Part shown: piece by piece, positions 7,655-16,592 of the stretch
Layout of the letters: the number at the start of each line of letters is the position of its first letter
Position numbering within the stretch: position 1 is the first letter of the stretch
Made by a program: the position numbers and the translations under genes
Origin: RYN-133 sp036497285
Lineage (GTDB): Bacteria > Actinomycetota > Actinomycetes > Mycobacteriales > Jatrophihabitantaceae
Length of the DNA stretch: 64,000 bases
Assembly: GCA_036497285.1 (NCBI GenBank)
Contig: DASXJR010000062.1
Span: 1-64,000, forward strand
Reading direction: 5' to 3'
Notes under the pieces: generated by a model
Told to the model about the DNA's origin: nothing
The model's input: only the letters and a program-made list of their open reading frames with translations
Databases searched by the model: none

Positions 7655-9202
7655 ATGTTGGCCGAGCAACGCCGTCGCAGGTCCCGCACCGTCCGTGCCG
7701 TCACCGCCGCCACCGTGCTGACCGTGGCCGCCGGGTCTGCCCTCCTGTGCACCGCGGCGCCGGCCTCGGCCTCCGCCGTCAACGCCCAGGCCGTAGGTCG
7801 GTTCCTGGACGGGTCGCTGGGCGGCAAGCCGCTGCAGCAAGTCGTGGACCTGCACGACGCAAGGGCGACCTATCCCGGCACGACCTCGGCGCAGAACCCG
7901 CTCGACGTCACGCTGTTCGGCCAGGCCGACGTCCCGCTCTCGGGCAAGCTGCAGGCGCCGGGCAACAACGTCTTCCATGCCGGCGTCGCGAACCAGATCG
8001 CCATTGCCCGCGCCAACGGTCACGCGCTCGGTGCGGCCGGCGCCGTCGCGAACCAGGGTGGCGCCGCGCTCGGCGGCCAGCACGGCTACCCGTCCGACGC
8101 GACGCTGAACCTTTCCGCTGCGGCGTTCCCGTCCACGCCGCTGCCGATCCCCGGCGCCGGCGGTGCGGCCGCGCTCGGCGGGCTCACTGCGACGATCGGT
8201 GCGGTCTCGGCCCGGGCGGCCACGCCCGCCGGGTTCGGCCACGGCGCGACCACGCACTACGGCATCGCCGGGCTCAAGCTCACCCTCGCCTCGCCGGCGC
8301 TGGCCGGGGTGCTCAAGCAGCTGGCCGACGCGTTGGACACGCCGGCACCACCCTCGTCGCCGCTGCCGGTGCCGAAGGAGCCGACCGCGTGCAAGTTCAA
8401 GGGCCAGGCGCTGGCGCCGATCTCGATCGCGAGCGGCGCGATCTCGATCGAGCCGACCACCGGCGCTCTGACGATCGACGTCGCCGCATTGCTGCACGTG
8501 CTCGGCGCCGACCTGAACAACCTGCCGGCCAACACCGACCTGCTGGCTTACGTGACGAACTACCTCGCCAACGGCTTCGGTGCGGGGCTGCAGAAGGCGC
8601 TGGTCCACTCCTTCGCAGACCAGAAGCAGAACTTCGCCGACTGCCTCACCGCGCTCTCGAAGAACTTCCCGCCGCAGCTCCAGGACGCTGTCGCCCAGCT
8701 CATGGCCGCGGTGCAGCAGGGTCAGGACCAGCTCACCGCGGCGCTGCACCAGGTCACGTCCAAGCTCGGCGGTGGCACCAACCCGTTCCAACCGCTGGTG
8801 GACGGGCTCAAGCAGGCGTTGCAGGTCGGAGTCAACGTGCAGCCCACCGGCGTGCCCGGCACGTACCGCAGCCCGCTTCGCGCTACGCCGGACCAGGCCA
8901 CGCCCGCCGTCGCGGGCCAGACCGTGGTGCGCGCGCTCGAGATCGATCTCGGCGGTGGGCAGATCAGCCTGGCGCTCGCGAACGCTGCGGCCGGCCCGTC
9001 CAATGCCCCGGCCGCGCCGCCTGCACCGCAGCCCACGCCGGCCGTGGTCAAGCACAACCACATCGTCCCGACCGGGGTGCCCGCGGGGCAGGGTCCGATC
9101 GGTGGCGGCGGGCCTGACCGTCCGCTGGTGCTCCTCGTGATCGGCCTTGCGCTCGCGCTCGCCGGCGGCGCCGTGTACCGGTTCCGCCCGCGCGGTCACT
9201 GA
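7655..9202 (+). CDS. Secreted, C-terminally membrane-anchored surface protein (choice-of-anchor G type)
   Basis: ATG at 7655 is preferred because GAGGAG lies 4 bp upstream; the frame is open further upstream. The 515-residue product has a basic N-region, a hydrophobic core and an ASASA cleavage site, giving export by Sec. The mature part begins with a GRFLDGSLGG motif and has an NPLDVTLFGQADVPL segment resembling choice-of-anchor G proteins. Ala/Gly/Leu-rich repeats follow. At the C-terminus a Pro-rich stretch precedes a single helix (VLLVIGLALALAGGAVYRFR) and basic tail. No enzyme motif is visible. Family assignment is moderate; export and anchoring are clear. Confidence 0.75.
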   Translation: MLAEQRRRRSRTVRAVTAATVLTVAAGSALLCTAAPASASAVNAQAVGRFLDGSLGGKPLQQVVDLHDARATYPGTTSAQNPLDVTLFGQADVPLSGKLQAPGNNVFHAGVANQIAIARANGHALGAAGAVANQGGAALGGQHGYPSDATLNLSAAAFPSTPLPIPGAGGAAALGGLTATIGAVSARAATPAGFGHGATTHYGIAGLKLTLASPALAGVLKQLADALDTPAPPSSPLPVPKEPTACKFKGQALAPISIASGAISIEPTTGALTIDVAALLHVLGADLNNLPANTDLLAYVTNYLANGFGAGLQKALVHSFADQKQNFADCLTALSKNFPPQLQDAVAQLMAAVQQGQDQLTAALHQVTSKLGGGTNPFQPLVDGLKQALQVGVNVQPTGVPGTYRSPLRATPDQATPAVAGQTVVRALEIDLGGGQISLALANAAAGPSNAPAAPPAPQPTPAVVKHNHIVPTGVPAGQGPIGGGGPDRPLVLLVIGLALALAGGAVYRFRPRGH

Positions 9203-9297
9203 TAACCAGGTTTCTTTACTTCCTCGGCAACTATTAGTACGTAGCAGTCGCTGCACGGGGTATCTGAGGGATACGCTCGATTCGAGGAGGCGGGCAT

Positions 9298-9840
9298 ATG
9301 TCGGGGGACGCCCAGAATCGGCTGTCTACGCGCATCGCGGACGTGTGGGGCCATTTCGCGCCGGAGATCCTGTGCGTTTCGATCGTCGGCGCGATCATCG
9401 TCGGACTGCGCCCGCCCGACAGTCCGGTGATGCTCACGCTGCCGCTCGCATTGATGCTGGTCGTGCTGGTCAGTTGGATACTGATGCGCCGCCACGACCG
9501 TCGGTTGTGTGAGCAGTGCATGGCTGCGATGCCGCTCAACGCCGCCGAGCAGTCCGCCAAGTACGGGCGGCGGTTCTGGATGGCGCATACCGGCTCCGAG
9601 CCGCGGTTCCTGATCCCCTACCTGGCCGTGCTCATCGGCTCGAACTTCTTCCCTGGCACGTGGGGCCGCATCGTGTGGGCACTCGTCCAGCTCACGATGG
9701 TCTACCTGATCATGAGCCACGTGGCGCACCGCCGCTTCCAGCCGTGGTGCCCGTGGTGCCGCGACGGTGGCGGCGGCAGCGAGCGTGACGACGACGTGGC
9801 ACCGCCGCCGCTCCCCGACCACGACCGCGAACTGGTCTGA
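9298..9840 (+). CDS. Four-helix membrane protein with two CxxC motifs
   Basis: This 180-residue protein has four hydrophobic segments (about 22-40, 47-62, 103-115 and 121-140). A CEQC motif lies after the second helix pair and a CPWC motif sits near the C-terminus, followed by an acidic, Pro-rich tail. The CxxC pairs could bind zinc or iron or form thiols at the cytoplasmic face. GAGGAGG lies about 7 bp before the ATG. No characterised family is recognised. The gene is followed by repeat element A1 and converges with the HMG-CoA lyase gene. Confidence 0.75.
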   Translation: MSGDAQNRLSTRIADVWGHFAPEILCVSIVGAIIVGLRPPDSPVMLTLPLALMLVVLVSWILMRRHDRRLCEQCMAAMPLNAAEQSAKYGRRFWMAHTGSEPRFLIPYLAVLIGSNFFPGTWGRIVWALVQLTMVYLIMSHVAHRRFQPWCPWCRDGGGGSERDDDVAPPPLPDHDRELV

Positions 9841-9854
9841 CCTACCTGCGCACC

Positions 9855-9945
9855 GACAATGGTCAGTGCGCGCACCGACAGTGGTCAGTTGGAGCGCACA
9901 GTGGTCAATTGCAACTGACCACTGTGGACAGAACTAACCACTGTC
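9855..9945. repeat. Repeat family A, copy A1 (with an extra half-site)
   Basis: The 69-bp core at 9877-9945 begins GACAGTGGTCAGTT and ends AACTAACCACTGTC. It contains two direct half-sites (CAGTGGTCARTT type) followed by two inverted ones. The inner pair meets at AATTGCAACTGACC. An additional degenerate half-site (GACAATGGTCAGTG) precedes it at 9855-9868. The element fills the gap between two convergent genes. Related copies lie at 50727-50794 and 62435-62503. The transcript could fold as nested hairpins and act as a bidirectional terminator. Confidence 0.85.
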
Positions 9946-9961
9946 GGGAAACGCGCCCAGC

Positions 9962-10894
9962 TCAATCGGTGGACGAAAGCGCGCGCACGACCAGCGACGG
10001 GCTGGGCCGGCCGAGCTGCTCGGCCATCCAACGGCTCGTCCCGACCAGCGCCTCGAGATCGACGCCGGTCTCGATGCCGAGCCCGTGCAGCATCCATACG
10101 AGATCTTCCGTCGCCAGGTTGCCGGTCGCGTTCTTGGCATAGGGGCACCCGCCGAGGCCGCCCGCGGACGCGTCGACGGTTGTGATGCCGTACCGCAACG
10201 CGGCCAGGGTGTTGGCCAGCGCCTGCCCGTACGTGTCGTGGAAATGCACTGCCAGCCGGTCGGCGGCGATCCCCCGCTCGCCGAACCCGGTGAGCAGGGC
10301 GGTGACATGCCCCGCACTCGCCACCCCGATCGTGTCGCCGAGGGACAGTTGCGAGCAGCCCAGGTCGAGCAACTGCGCGCCGACCGACACGACCTGCTCG
10401 ATGGCCACCGCGCCCTCCCAGGGATCGCCGAAGCACATCGAGAGATAGGCGCGCACGTCCAGCCCTGCGTCCCGGGCGCGAGTCACGACCGGGCCGAACA
10501 TCGTGATCGACTCCGCCACCGTCCGGTTGAGATTGCGTTTGGCGAACGACTCGGTCGCGCTGCCGAAGATGGCGATCTCGGTGATGCCGTGGGCCAGCGC
10601 ACGGTCCAGACCGCGCTCGTTCGGGACGAGGACGGGGTAGCGCACGCCGGGCACCCGCTCGATCCGGCCGATCAGTTCCTCGGCGTCGGCCAGCTGCGGT
10701 ACCCACGTCGGGTGCACGAAGCTGGTGGCCTCGATCGTGCGCAGTCCGGCAGCCGCGAGCCGGGCGACGAACTGAGCCTTCACCTCGACTGGAACCACCG
10801 TCGGCTCGTTTTGCAGACCGTCACGAGGCCCCACCTCGTGTATGGTGACGGCACTCGGCAGACCGGGCTCAACAACGCGCTGCGGGCTTCTCAC
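9962..10894 (-). CDS. Hydroxymethylglutaryl-CoA lyase
   Basis: This HMGL-like TIM-barrel protein of about 310 residues starts its domain with TIHEVGPRDGLQNE (catalytic Arg and metal-binding Asp). It continues through SFVHPTWVPQLADAEEL, contains the HFHDTYGQALAN metal-binding His pair, and has the GGLGGCPYAKNATGNLATED signature with the active-site Cys. It cleaves HMG-CoA to acetyl-CoA and acetoacetate, the last step of leucine breakdown. GTG at 10894 is taken as start; the frame is open to 10972 but that would overlap the divergent neighbour. No other leucine-catabolic gene is adjacent. Confidence 0.9.
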   Translation of the reverse strand: MRSPQRVVEPGLPSAVTIHEVGPRDGLQNEPTVVPVEVKAQFVARLAAAGLRTIEATSFVHPTWVPQLADAEELIGRIERVPGVRYPVLVPNERGLDRALAHGITEIAIFGSATESFAKRNLNRTVAESITMFGPVVTRARDAGLDVRAYLSMCFGDPWEGAVAIEQVVSVGAQLLDLGCSQLSLGDTIGVASAGHVTALLTGFGERGIAADRLAVHFHDTYGQALANTLAALRYGITTVDASAGGLGGCPYAKNATGNLATEDLVWMLHGLGIETGVDLEALVGTSRWMAEQLGRPSPSLVVRALSSTD

Positions 10895-10964
10895 CCGTCC
10901 AGTATCCGTGCGGTAACCCTTAGTCCAGCTTGAACCGGTGTAATGGACGTATGGAGTCCGGCCT

Positions 10965-12551
10965 TTGAGCACAATCAGTCCCCGTTCCGCACCCCATCAT
11001 CTGCGGGTGCGGCTGCCCAGCCTCGCCCTCGTGACGGTCACGAGCGTGCTCGTCGCCTGGCTCGCCCGCTGGGGTCCCGACTGGCCGGCGCAGGAGTTCC
11101 GGGCCTGGATCGCCGGACACGACGGCCTGTCGCTGTGGACGATGCGCTGGTACAGCGGTTCGGCCTTGCCGGGCTATTCAGTGCTCTATCCGCCGCTCGC
11201 CGCGGTGCTGGGCGCGGGCACCGTCGGTGTCGTCGCGTGCGTGGCCATCACCTGGTCCGCCTCCGGGGCGATCCCCAACGTGAGCCGGCGCCGCGCGACG
11301 CTGATCGGCGTCGGAATCGCCGTCAGTGTCACCGAGAACCTGTTGATCGGCCAGGTGCCGTTCCTGCTCGGGACCGCGTTCGCGGTTGCGGCGGTCCGCA
11401 GCCTGCTGACCGGGCGCTCGCCCTACCTCACCGCCGCGCTCGCCGCACTGGCCTCGCTGTCCAGTCCGCTTGCCGGGGCGTTCGTGCTGCTCGTCTCGCC
11501 GGCTCTGGCGCACAACCGCGGGGTACGGGCCGTGTTGCCATTGGGCGCCGCGATCACCGGCTCAGCGGTCGCGTTCGTGATCGGCGGGGTGGACGGACCG
11601 TTCCCGTGCCCATGGCAGACGTTCCTCGGTGTGGCCGCGTTCTGCGTCGCGATCCTGGTCATCGCTCCTAGGTCGCAGGCCGCGATGCGCTTGTTCGCCG
11701 CCTGCTATCTGCTCGTCGACGTCGCGGCGTTCTTGGCGCCGAACCCGATCGGCGGCAATGTCGCGCGCCTTGCCAAGCTCGTCGCGATCCCGCTTGCCGT
11801 GTACTACCTCGACGGTCGCGGGGTGTGGTCACGCATCCGGACGTCGGCGATCGCGGTGCTCGCGGTCGTGTGGCCGACGGTGGCATTCGCCTCGTCGGTG
11901 GTGCACGGCGCTGATGACCCGTCGCGGGCGCCGTCCTTCTATGCCGGCATCGACCGCTTCCTGGCGAGCCGGCCGGCGCTGATCTCCGGGCGGCTCGAGA
12001 TCCCGTTCACCCGCGAACACTGGGAGTCCTACTTCGTCGCACGGCACTTCCCGATCGCCCGCGGGTGGGAACGGCAGTCCGACCTGCAGTACAACGCCGT
12101 CCTCTACAACCGGCTGACGCCCGCGCGCTACCGCGCCTGGCTCGACGACAATGCGGTCAGCGTGGTCGCCCTGCCGCGGGCACCGCTCGACACCGGAGGC
12201 AAGGCCGAGGCGGCGCTGCTGCGGCACGCACCGTCGTACCTCGTCCCGGTCTGGCAGGACGCGCACTGGCGGGTGTGGCGAGTGGCCGATCCCGAACCGC
12301 TCGTGTCCGGGCCGGCCCGGCTGGTCGATCAGGAGCCGTCAGCACTCACCTTGCACTTCTCTGCGCCGGGCACGGCCGTCGTCCGGGTCCGCGCGAGCAA
12401 CCTCTGGGTCAGTGATGACCCGGACGCCTGCATCGGCCGTACGCCGCGGGACTGGCTCACGGTCAGTTCGCCGAGCGCCGGCAACATCCAGGTCAAGACG
12501 TCGCTGACGGCGCAGCTGATCACCGGGACGGGCTGCCCCGGCGACCGCTGA
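10965..12551 (+). CDS. Polytopic membrane protein with C-terminal extracytoplasmic domain
   Basis: This 528-residue protein has about nine to ten hydrophobic segments in residues 18-320. A soluble C-terminal domain of about 200 residues follows (GRLEIPFTREHWESYFVARH onward). The layout of a multi-helix N-part plus an outer domain resembles GT-C-type membrane glycosyltransferases and related actinobacterial envelope proteins. No catalytic Asp-containing loop could be assigned with confidence. The start is TTG at 10965 with GGAG nearby; a later start is possible. It is divergent from the HMG-CoA lyase gene. Confidence 0.7.
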   Translation: MSTISPRSAPHHLRVRLPSLALVTVTSVLVAWLARWGPDWPAQEFRAWIAGHDGLSLWTMRWYSGSALPGYSVLYPPLAAVLGAGTVGVVACVAITWSASGAIPNVSRRRATLIGVGIAVSVTENLLIGQVPFLLGTAFAVAAVRSLLTGRSPYLTAALAALASLSSPLAGAFVLLVSPALAHNRGVRAVLPLGAAITGSAVAFVIGGVDGPFPCPWQTFLGVAAFCVAILVIAPRSQAAMRLFAACYLLVDVAAFLAPNPIGGNVARLAKLVAIPLAVYYLDGRGVWSRIRTSAIAVLAVVWPTVAFASSVVHGADDPSRAPSFYAGIDRFLASRPALISGRLEIPFTREHWESYFVARHFPIARGWERQSDLQYNAVLYNRLTPARYRAWLDDNAVSVVALPRAPLDTGGKAEAALLRHAPSYLVPVWQDAHWRVWRVADPEPLVSGPARLVDQEPSALTLHFSAPGTAVVRVRASNLWVSDDPDACIGRTPRDWLTVSSPSAGNIQVKTSLTAQLITGTGCPGDR

Positions 12552-12558
12552 TCGTCGG

Positions 12559-12771
12559 CTACGCGGTCTCGACACTTTCGAGCGCCGCATCGGGAGCCTG
12601 GTGCGATTCCACCCATAGGCGCAGCGCATCGAACTCATCGATCTCGTAGCCGCAGCGACACGAGAACGCGAGCACGTGCTCGCTCTCGTCGACGTTCGCC
12701 AGGCACAGCGACACGGTGGCGGAACTGCCGCAGTCGGGACAGGCGACCGTGATCGTGGAAGCCGAGGCCAC
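12559..12771 (-). CDS. Small CxxC zinc-ribbon-like protein
   Basis: This 70-residue protein has a CPDC pair (about 11-14) and a CRC pair (about 38-40), compatible with a zinc ribbon, and an acidic C-terminal half. A strong AGGAGG lies 8 bp before the GTG start, which supports translation. It converges with the upstream membrane protein gene, with only 7 bp between stops. Function unknown. Confidence 0.7.
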   Translation of the reverse strand: MASASTITVACPDCGSSATVSLCLANVDESEHVLAFSCRCGYEIDEFDALRLWVESHQAPDAALESVETA

Positions 12772-12927
12772 GACGCCACCTCCTCTCGGCGGTGCGGGAC
12801 AGTCGCCGTCGACGACTGCGGCCCGGGCGGGCCGACCGCTGACAGTACTCGATGGGCAGTCATACCGGTGTTCAGTGCGCTAAACCGGCAAAACGAATAT
12901 GTTCCTCGCAGCACCGCGGCGTTCGTG

Positions 12928-13395
12928 TCACTCCGAGCCGTGCGCACGCCTGGCCGATCCTGGCTCCGGTACGACGAGAACCGGACGGCCCTGGTGCCGA
13001 ACCAGCCACTTGTTGACGGACTCGCCGCCGACCAGGTGATGCAGCGCGCCGGGATGCGTTGCGCCGACCACCAGGTAGGCCGCGTCGACCTCGTCGGCGA
13101 GCTTGGCGAGCGCCCTGGCCGGCTCGCCGCGTTGCTCGTGATAGGTCCAGGCGACGGCGGTCGCGCGCATCGCGGTCTCGATCTCGCCACGTTCGCGGGC
13201 GCGGTTGCGTTCGCAGACGGCATCGAACTCGTCGCTGTCGGGGTCGATGCCGTAGTCGTCGACGGTGATGCTGTGCACGACGTGCAGCGTCGCCCCCAGC
13301 CGGGTGGCCAGTTCGATCGCCGCCGCGAGCGCCGCCAGGCCCGCCGGTCGTCGATCGTGTCCGACGACCACGCAGATGTCGGTGTCGGTCGGCAT
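12928..13395 (-). CDS. Universal stress protein (UspA family)
   Basis: This 155-residue single-domain Usp has the first beta strand ICVVVGHDRRPAGL and a helix-rich middle. The nucleotide-binding signature region AYLVVGATHPGALHHLVGGESVNKWLVRH leads into the closing strand RPVLVVPEP. ATP-binding Usp proteins use the Gly-rich motif Gx2Gx9G(S/T); here GATHPG and GGES spacing is close but not canonical. It is divergent from an AhpD-like gene, suggesting a shared stress-responsive region. Confidence 0.87.
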   Translation of the reverse strand: MPTDTDICVVVGHDRRPAGLAALAAAIELATRLGATLHVVHSITVDDYGIDPDSDEFDAVCERNRARERGEIETAMRATAVAWTYHEQRGEPARALAKLADEVDAAYLVVGATHPGALHHLVGGESVNKWLVRHQGRPVLVVPEPGSARRAHGSE

Positions 13396-13516
13396 GGCTC
13401 AAATAGTCCTACACATGGGTCCTACGCGAACCCCGAAACGTGTCACCTTTGGTCGGCCGGATTCGTCCTGGTTGTGACGCTCCACGAAGGCGTCCAACGA
13501 TCAGAAAGGATCCGAG

Positions 13517-13984
13517 ATGCAAACCGTTTCGATCGAACCCCGTATGGACAACCCGGCGATGGTGACCTCGGACGTGCTGCCCGCGCTGCATGACGCGCAC
13601 AAGGCGGCGATGAAATCCGGGCTCGCTGCGGAGATCGCGTACCTCGTCCACCTGCGCGCGAGCCAGATCAACGGCTGCTCGTACTGCACCGAGATGCACG
13701 CCCGCGAGCTCAAGGAATCGGGTGCGTCGGACGAGAAGATCTGGGCGGTGGGCGCATGGCGTGAGTCGCTGCGGTTCAGCGGCGCCGAGCGCGCCGCGCT
13801 GGCCCTGACCGAGTGCGTGACCCGGCTCGCGGACCGTCCCGACCCGGTGCCCGACGCGGTCTACGACGAAGCCGTCCGCTACTTTGACACCCAGCAACTG
13901 AGCGGGCTGATCATCGAGATCGCGCTGATCAACGTGTGGAACCGGCTCAACGTGACCATTCGCCAGCCGTCCGGGGGCGAATAG
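13517..13984 (+). CDS. AhpD-like / carboxymuconolactone decarboxylase family protein
   Basis: This 155-residue all-helical CMD-domain protein has the redox motif NGCSYCTEMH (about 53-62). The CxxC and the His three residues later match the AhpD core peroxidase active site. It probably reduces peroxides or serves as a thiol-disulfide partner. An AGAAAGGA element precedes the ATG by 5 bp. The divergent neighbour is a universal stress protein. Confidence 0.88.
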   Translation: MQTVSIEPRMDNPAMVTSDVLPALHDAHKAAMKSGLAAEIAYLVHLRASQINGCSYCTEMHARELKESGASDEKIWAVGAWRESLRFSGAERAALALTECVTRLADRPDPVPDAVYDEAVRYFDTQQLSGLIIEIALINVWNRLNVTIRQPSGGE

Positions 13985-14130
13985 GTCGGGGGGCGGCAAG
14001 CATGAACTCCTCTGAGGCTCTGCCGATTCTTTAAGCGGCCTCGTGATGACCTTTGCTTGGCCGTTCCGGGTCGAGGGCATCGGGAGGGATCATGGTCACG
14101 CGCCGCAGGTCCAGCTCGGTTGCCGGCTAG

Positions 14131-15801
14131 GTGCCGCTCGAGATGCGCCCCACCGCAGTCGATGCGACGCCCCCGGCCGGCGCGGCGGTCGAACCGGTTC
14201 GGTCGGCCGCCGCGCTCGGCCGAGCGCTCCGGACGAAGGCCGCCGGTGGGATCTGGGCGCTGACGATCGCCGCGGTTGTCTACAGCCAGTTCAACATCTA
14301 CGGCAAGCTCTCGCGCGATTCGGCGATTTACGTGTACGGCGGGCAGCGGTTCGTCCACGGCGCGCCGCCGTATGTCAGCATCATGGATCCGAAGGGGCCG
14401 CTGTCGTCGATCTTGTGCGGCGTCGGGGTGGCCGTTGCGCGGCTGTTCGGGCGCAGCGACCTGCTGGTGATCCGCGTCGAGTTCTGCGCGCTCGCCATCC
14501 TCGGCGTGCTCGGCGTGTACCTGCTGGTCGTCGAACTGTGGCAATCGGTGGTAGGCGGCCTCGTGGCGGCCGCAGTGTTCGTGACCTTCAGTCGCTTCGC
14601 GCACCAAGCCCTGGCCGGGCCGGACGGGCACTCGCCGGGCACGGTCTTCCTGATCTTCGCCCTCTGGCTGACCGCGCGGAAGAACTGGTACTTGGGCGGT
14701 GTGGCCGCCGGACTCGCCTTCGTTTCGTGGCAACCGCTGTTTCCTTACGTGCCCATCTCGTTGCTCTGTGCGGTCGCCTGGTCGCCGGGGCGGCGGCGGC
14801 ACGCGGCGGCGTGGAATCTCGCCGGCGCCGCAACCCCCGTCATCCTGCTGATGGGCTACTACGCCGCGGAGGGCCACCTCGGGAAGCTGTTCGAGGGGTT
14901 GTTCGTCTTCCCGCTCACCGGGACGCGCCGTGCGCCGCTGAGTTTCGGCGCGCGACTGCAGTTCATGTTCCGGAACGTCGCCGGCTCGTACGGCGCGGGC
15001 GCGGTCCTGCTTTGGATCGGCCTGGCATTGGTGCTCGCAGCAGCGGTGTGGATCGTGGTGCGTTCGCAGTGGCGCGCAGCTTTACTGCACCCGCTCGTCC
15101 TGCTCGTGGGGCTCAGTCTCGTCACCCAACTCGCGTACATGGCCTATGACTACATCGGTTGGACGCACGCCTTCCCGGTGTTGCCCTACGCCGCCGCCGG
15201 CTTCGGGATGGCCGGCGCGAAACTGTTGCACCGACTGTCGGGCGTGCGGGCGCAGCAGGCGGCGACCGCCGGCCTGCTGATCGGTGTCACTGCCCTTGTG
15301 ACCACCTGCGCGGTCCTGTACTACCAGCCGTCGGACGACGAGCCGCTCCGAAGCGAACAGGCCAGCGCTTGCGCCATCGCGGGAGCGCTGGTGCCCGGGA
15401 CTCCGCTGTGGACGCTCGGCGACCCCGTCCCGCTCGTCCTGCTGCACCGCAGCAACCCGGACAACTACCCGTACCTGGGTAGCGGCGAGGACGTGTGGAA
15501 GGTGAAGCACACGCGCGGCGGATTCGACGGATGGACCGACCAGATCGCGGCGAGCGGCGCGACCGTCATCGTGATGGATACCTGGCGTGGACCGTACCGA
15601 GGGCCGATGCACGACTGGCTGGTCACGCATGGGTACCAACTGGGCTACATCGGGCCGTTCCGCGTGTACGTCACGCGCGCGGCTCGAGTGCAGATGGGGG
15701 TCGAGTCGATCCCACGGGCCCGCCATAAGGAGCAGTGGCCGCTGACGACCACCGGCGGAACGTTTCGCGACACCGGTTGCACCCATATCGAAGCCGGCTG
15801 A
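14131..15801 (+). CDS. Membrane glycosyltransferase of the GT39/ArnT-like (PMT) type
   Basis: This 556-residue protein has about ten helices. After the first helix an extracytoplasmic loop carries the key acidic residue of GT-C enzymes (KLSRDSAIYVYGGQRFV). The DPKGPLSSILCG motif that follows is typical of ArnT-like transferases. The C-terminal 170 residues form a soluble domain with DPVPLVLLHR and GATVIVMDTWRGPY. It likely transfers a sugar from a polyprenyl-phosphate donor to an envelope acceptor. Start is GTG at 14131 (ATG at 14143 is also possible). About 145 bp upstream hold no recognisable gene. Confidence 0.8.
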   Translation: MPLEMRPTAVDATPPAGAAVEPVRSAAALGRALRTKAAGGIWALTIAAVVYSQFNIYGKLSRDSAIYVYGGQRFVHGAPPYVSIMDPKGPLSSILCGVGVAVARLFGRSDLLVIRVEFCALAILGVLGVYLLVVELWQSVVGGLVAAAVFVTFSRFAHQALAGPDGHSPGTVFLIFALWLTARKNWYLGGVAAGLAFVSWQPLFPYVPISLLCAVAWSPGRRRHAAAWNLAGAATPVILLMGYYAAEGHLGKLFEGLFVFPLTGTRRAPLSFGARLQFMFRNVAGSYGAGAVLLWIGLALVLAAAVWIVVRSQWRAALLHPLVLLVGLSLVTQLAYMAYDYIGWTHAFPVLPYAAAGFGMAGAKLLHRLSGVRAQQAATAGLLIGVTALVTTCAVLYYQPSDDEPLRSEQASACAIAGALVPGTPLWTLGDPVPLVLLHRSNPDNYPYLGSGEDVWKVKHTRGGFDGWTDQIAASGATVIVMDTWRGPYRGPMHDWLVTHGYQLGYIGPFRVYVTRAARVQMGVESIPRARHKEQWPLTTTGGTFRDTGCTHIEAG

Positions 15802-15827
15802 ACGCGTCCTCGAGGATCCGGCCCCCG

Positions 15828-16328
15828 TCAGCGGTCGTCGCGGCGCGCCTGGTTGCGTCTGCCGATGGCGATGTCGGATGCGTCGCGCTTGCGTCGTCCG
15901 GTGGACTTGTGCGGCGGCCGAGCATCGGCGGACGTGTCGGTGGTCTCCTTCGGTACGGGTCGATGCGCGGCGCGAAGCGCGGCGCCGGGAGGACGGGCGG
16001 CGGCCAGGCGTTCAGCCCGAAGTTCCGTGGCCGCCCGCCGGGCGGCCTTCGCCAGGGCGCTGCTGACTCGGGCCAGCGAAGTCTCGAACACTTCGACCCT
16101 GTCGCGGGCGCGCTGGTTCTCGGCGTGCGCGACGCCGCGGCTGCCGGTCTCGTCCACGGCGGCGGCACCTTGGCGCCGGTACTGCCCCAGGTATTTGTTG
16201 CGGGCCCGGCGCACTCGAGCGTGCAGTTCGAGCAGCGCGTCTTCGTCGAGGTCGGCGAGCATGCTGGGCTCGGTGCTCCGTGCGATCGCCAGCTCCGACT
16301 CGGTCAATGAGTTGAGCGTCGCCTCCAT
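15828..16328 (-). CDS. Conserved actinobacterial coiled-coil, DNA-binding-like basic protein
   Basis: ATG at 16328 is chosen because GGAGG lies 6 bp upstream. The 166-residue product is helical. It has a conserved ADLDEDALLELHARVRRARN core, a Lys/Arg-rich helix (KAARRAATELRAERLAAAR) and a basic, disordered C-terminus (STGRRKRDASDIAIGRR). Similar small proteins occur widely in Actinobacteria without assigned function. The charge pattern suggests nucleic-acid or ribosome association, but this is inference. Confidence 0.72.
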   Translation of the reverse strand: MEATLNSLTESELAIARSTEPSMLADLDEDALLELHARVRRARNKYLGQYRRQGAAAVDETGSRGVAHAENQRARDRVEVFETSLARVSSALAKAARRAATELRAERLAAARPPGAALRAAHRPVPKETTDTSADARPPHKSTGRRKRDASDIAIGRRNQARRDDR

Positions 16329-16413
16329 GTCGAACCTCCACAACCAGACGCTCGACCACCACATACCTCGTGGCGCACAGCAACATCACCCGCGCCGGAT
16401 GAGCCGTGCAGCT

Positions 16414-16545
16414 TCACCGGGACAGCGCTTGGAGGATGGCCAGGTTGGCAGTCGTGCTGCCGTCCACGCCCAGGTGCAGCAGTTGATTAAGGCGTTCGCC
16501 GTCGTTGACCGTCCACGCCGTCGCCGAACGAGCGTTAGCAGCGCC
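16414..16545 (-). pseudogene. Glycerophosphodiester phosphodiesterase, C-terminal remnant
   Basis: The minus strand reads TAWTVNDGERLNQLLHLGVD, then GSTTANLAILQALSR and a stop at 16414-16416. This is the hallmark end of GDPD proteins (usual form W-T-V-N-D, then a helix, LGVDGI-I-TD.P). No start codon or upstream GDPD sequence is present, and the TD metal/substrate turn has changed to TT. It is a decayed 3' fragment about 45 codons long in the gap between the basic protein and the desaturase. Confidence 0.65.
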
Positions 16546-16592
16546 CGTCGATGGGGCACTGTATCGGCAGAGCCCCCGATAAGTGAGTGATC

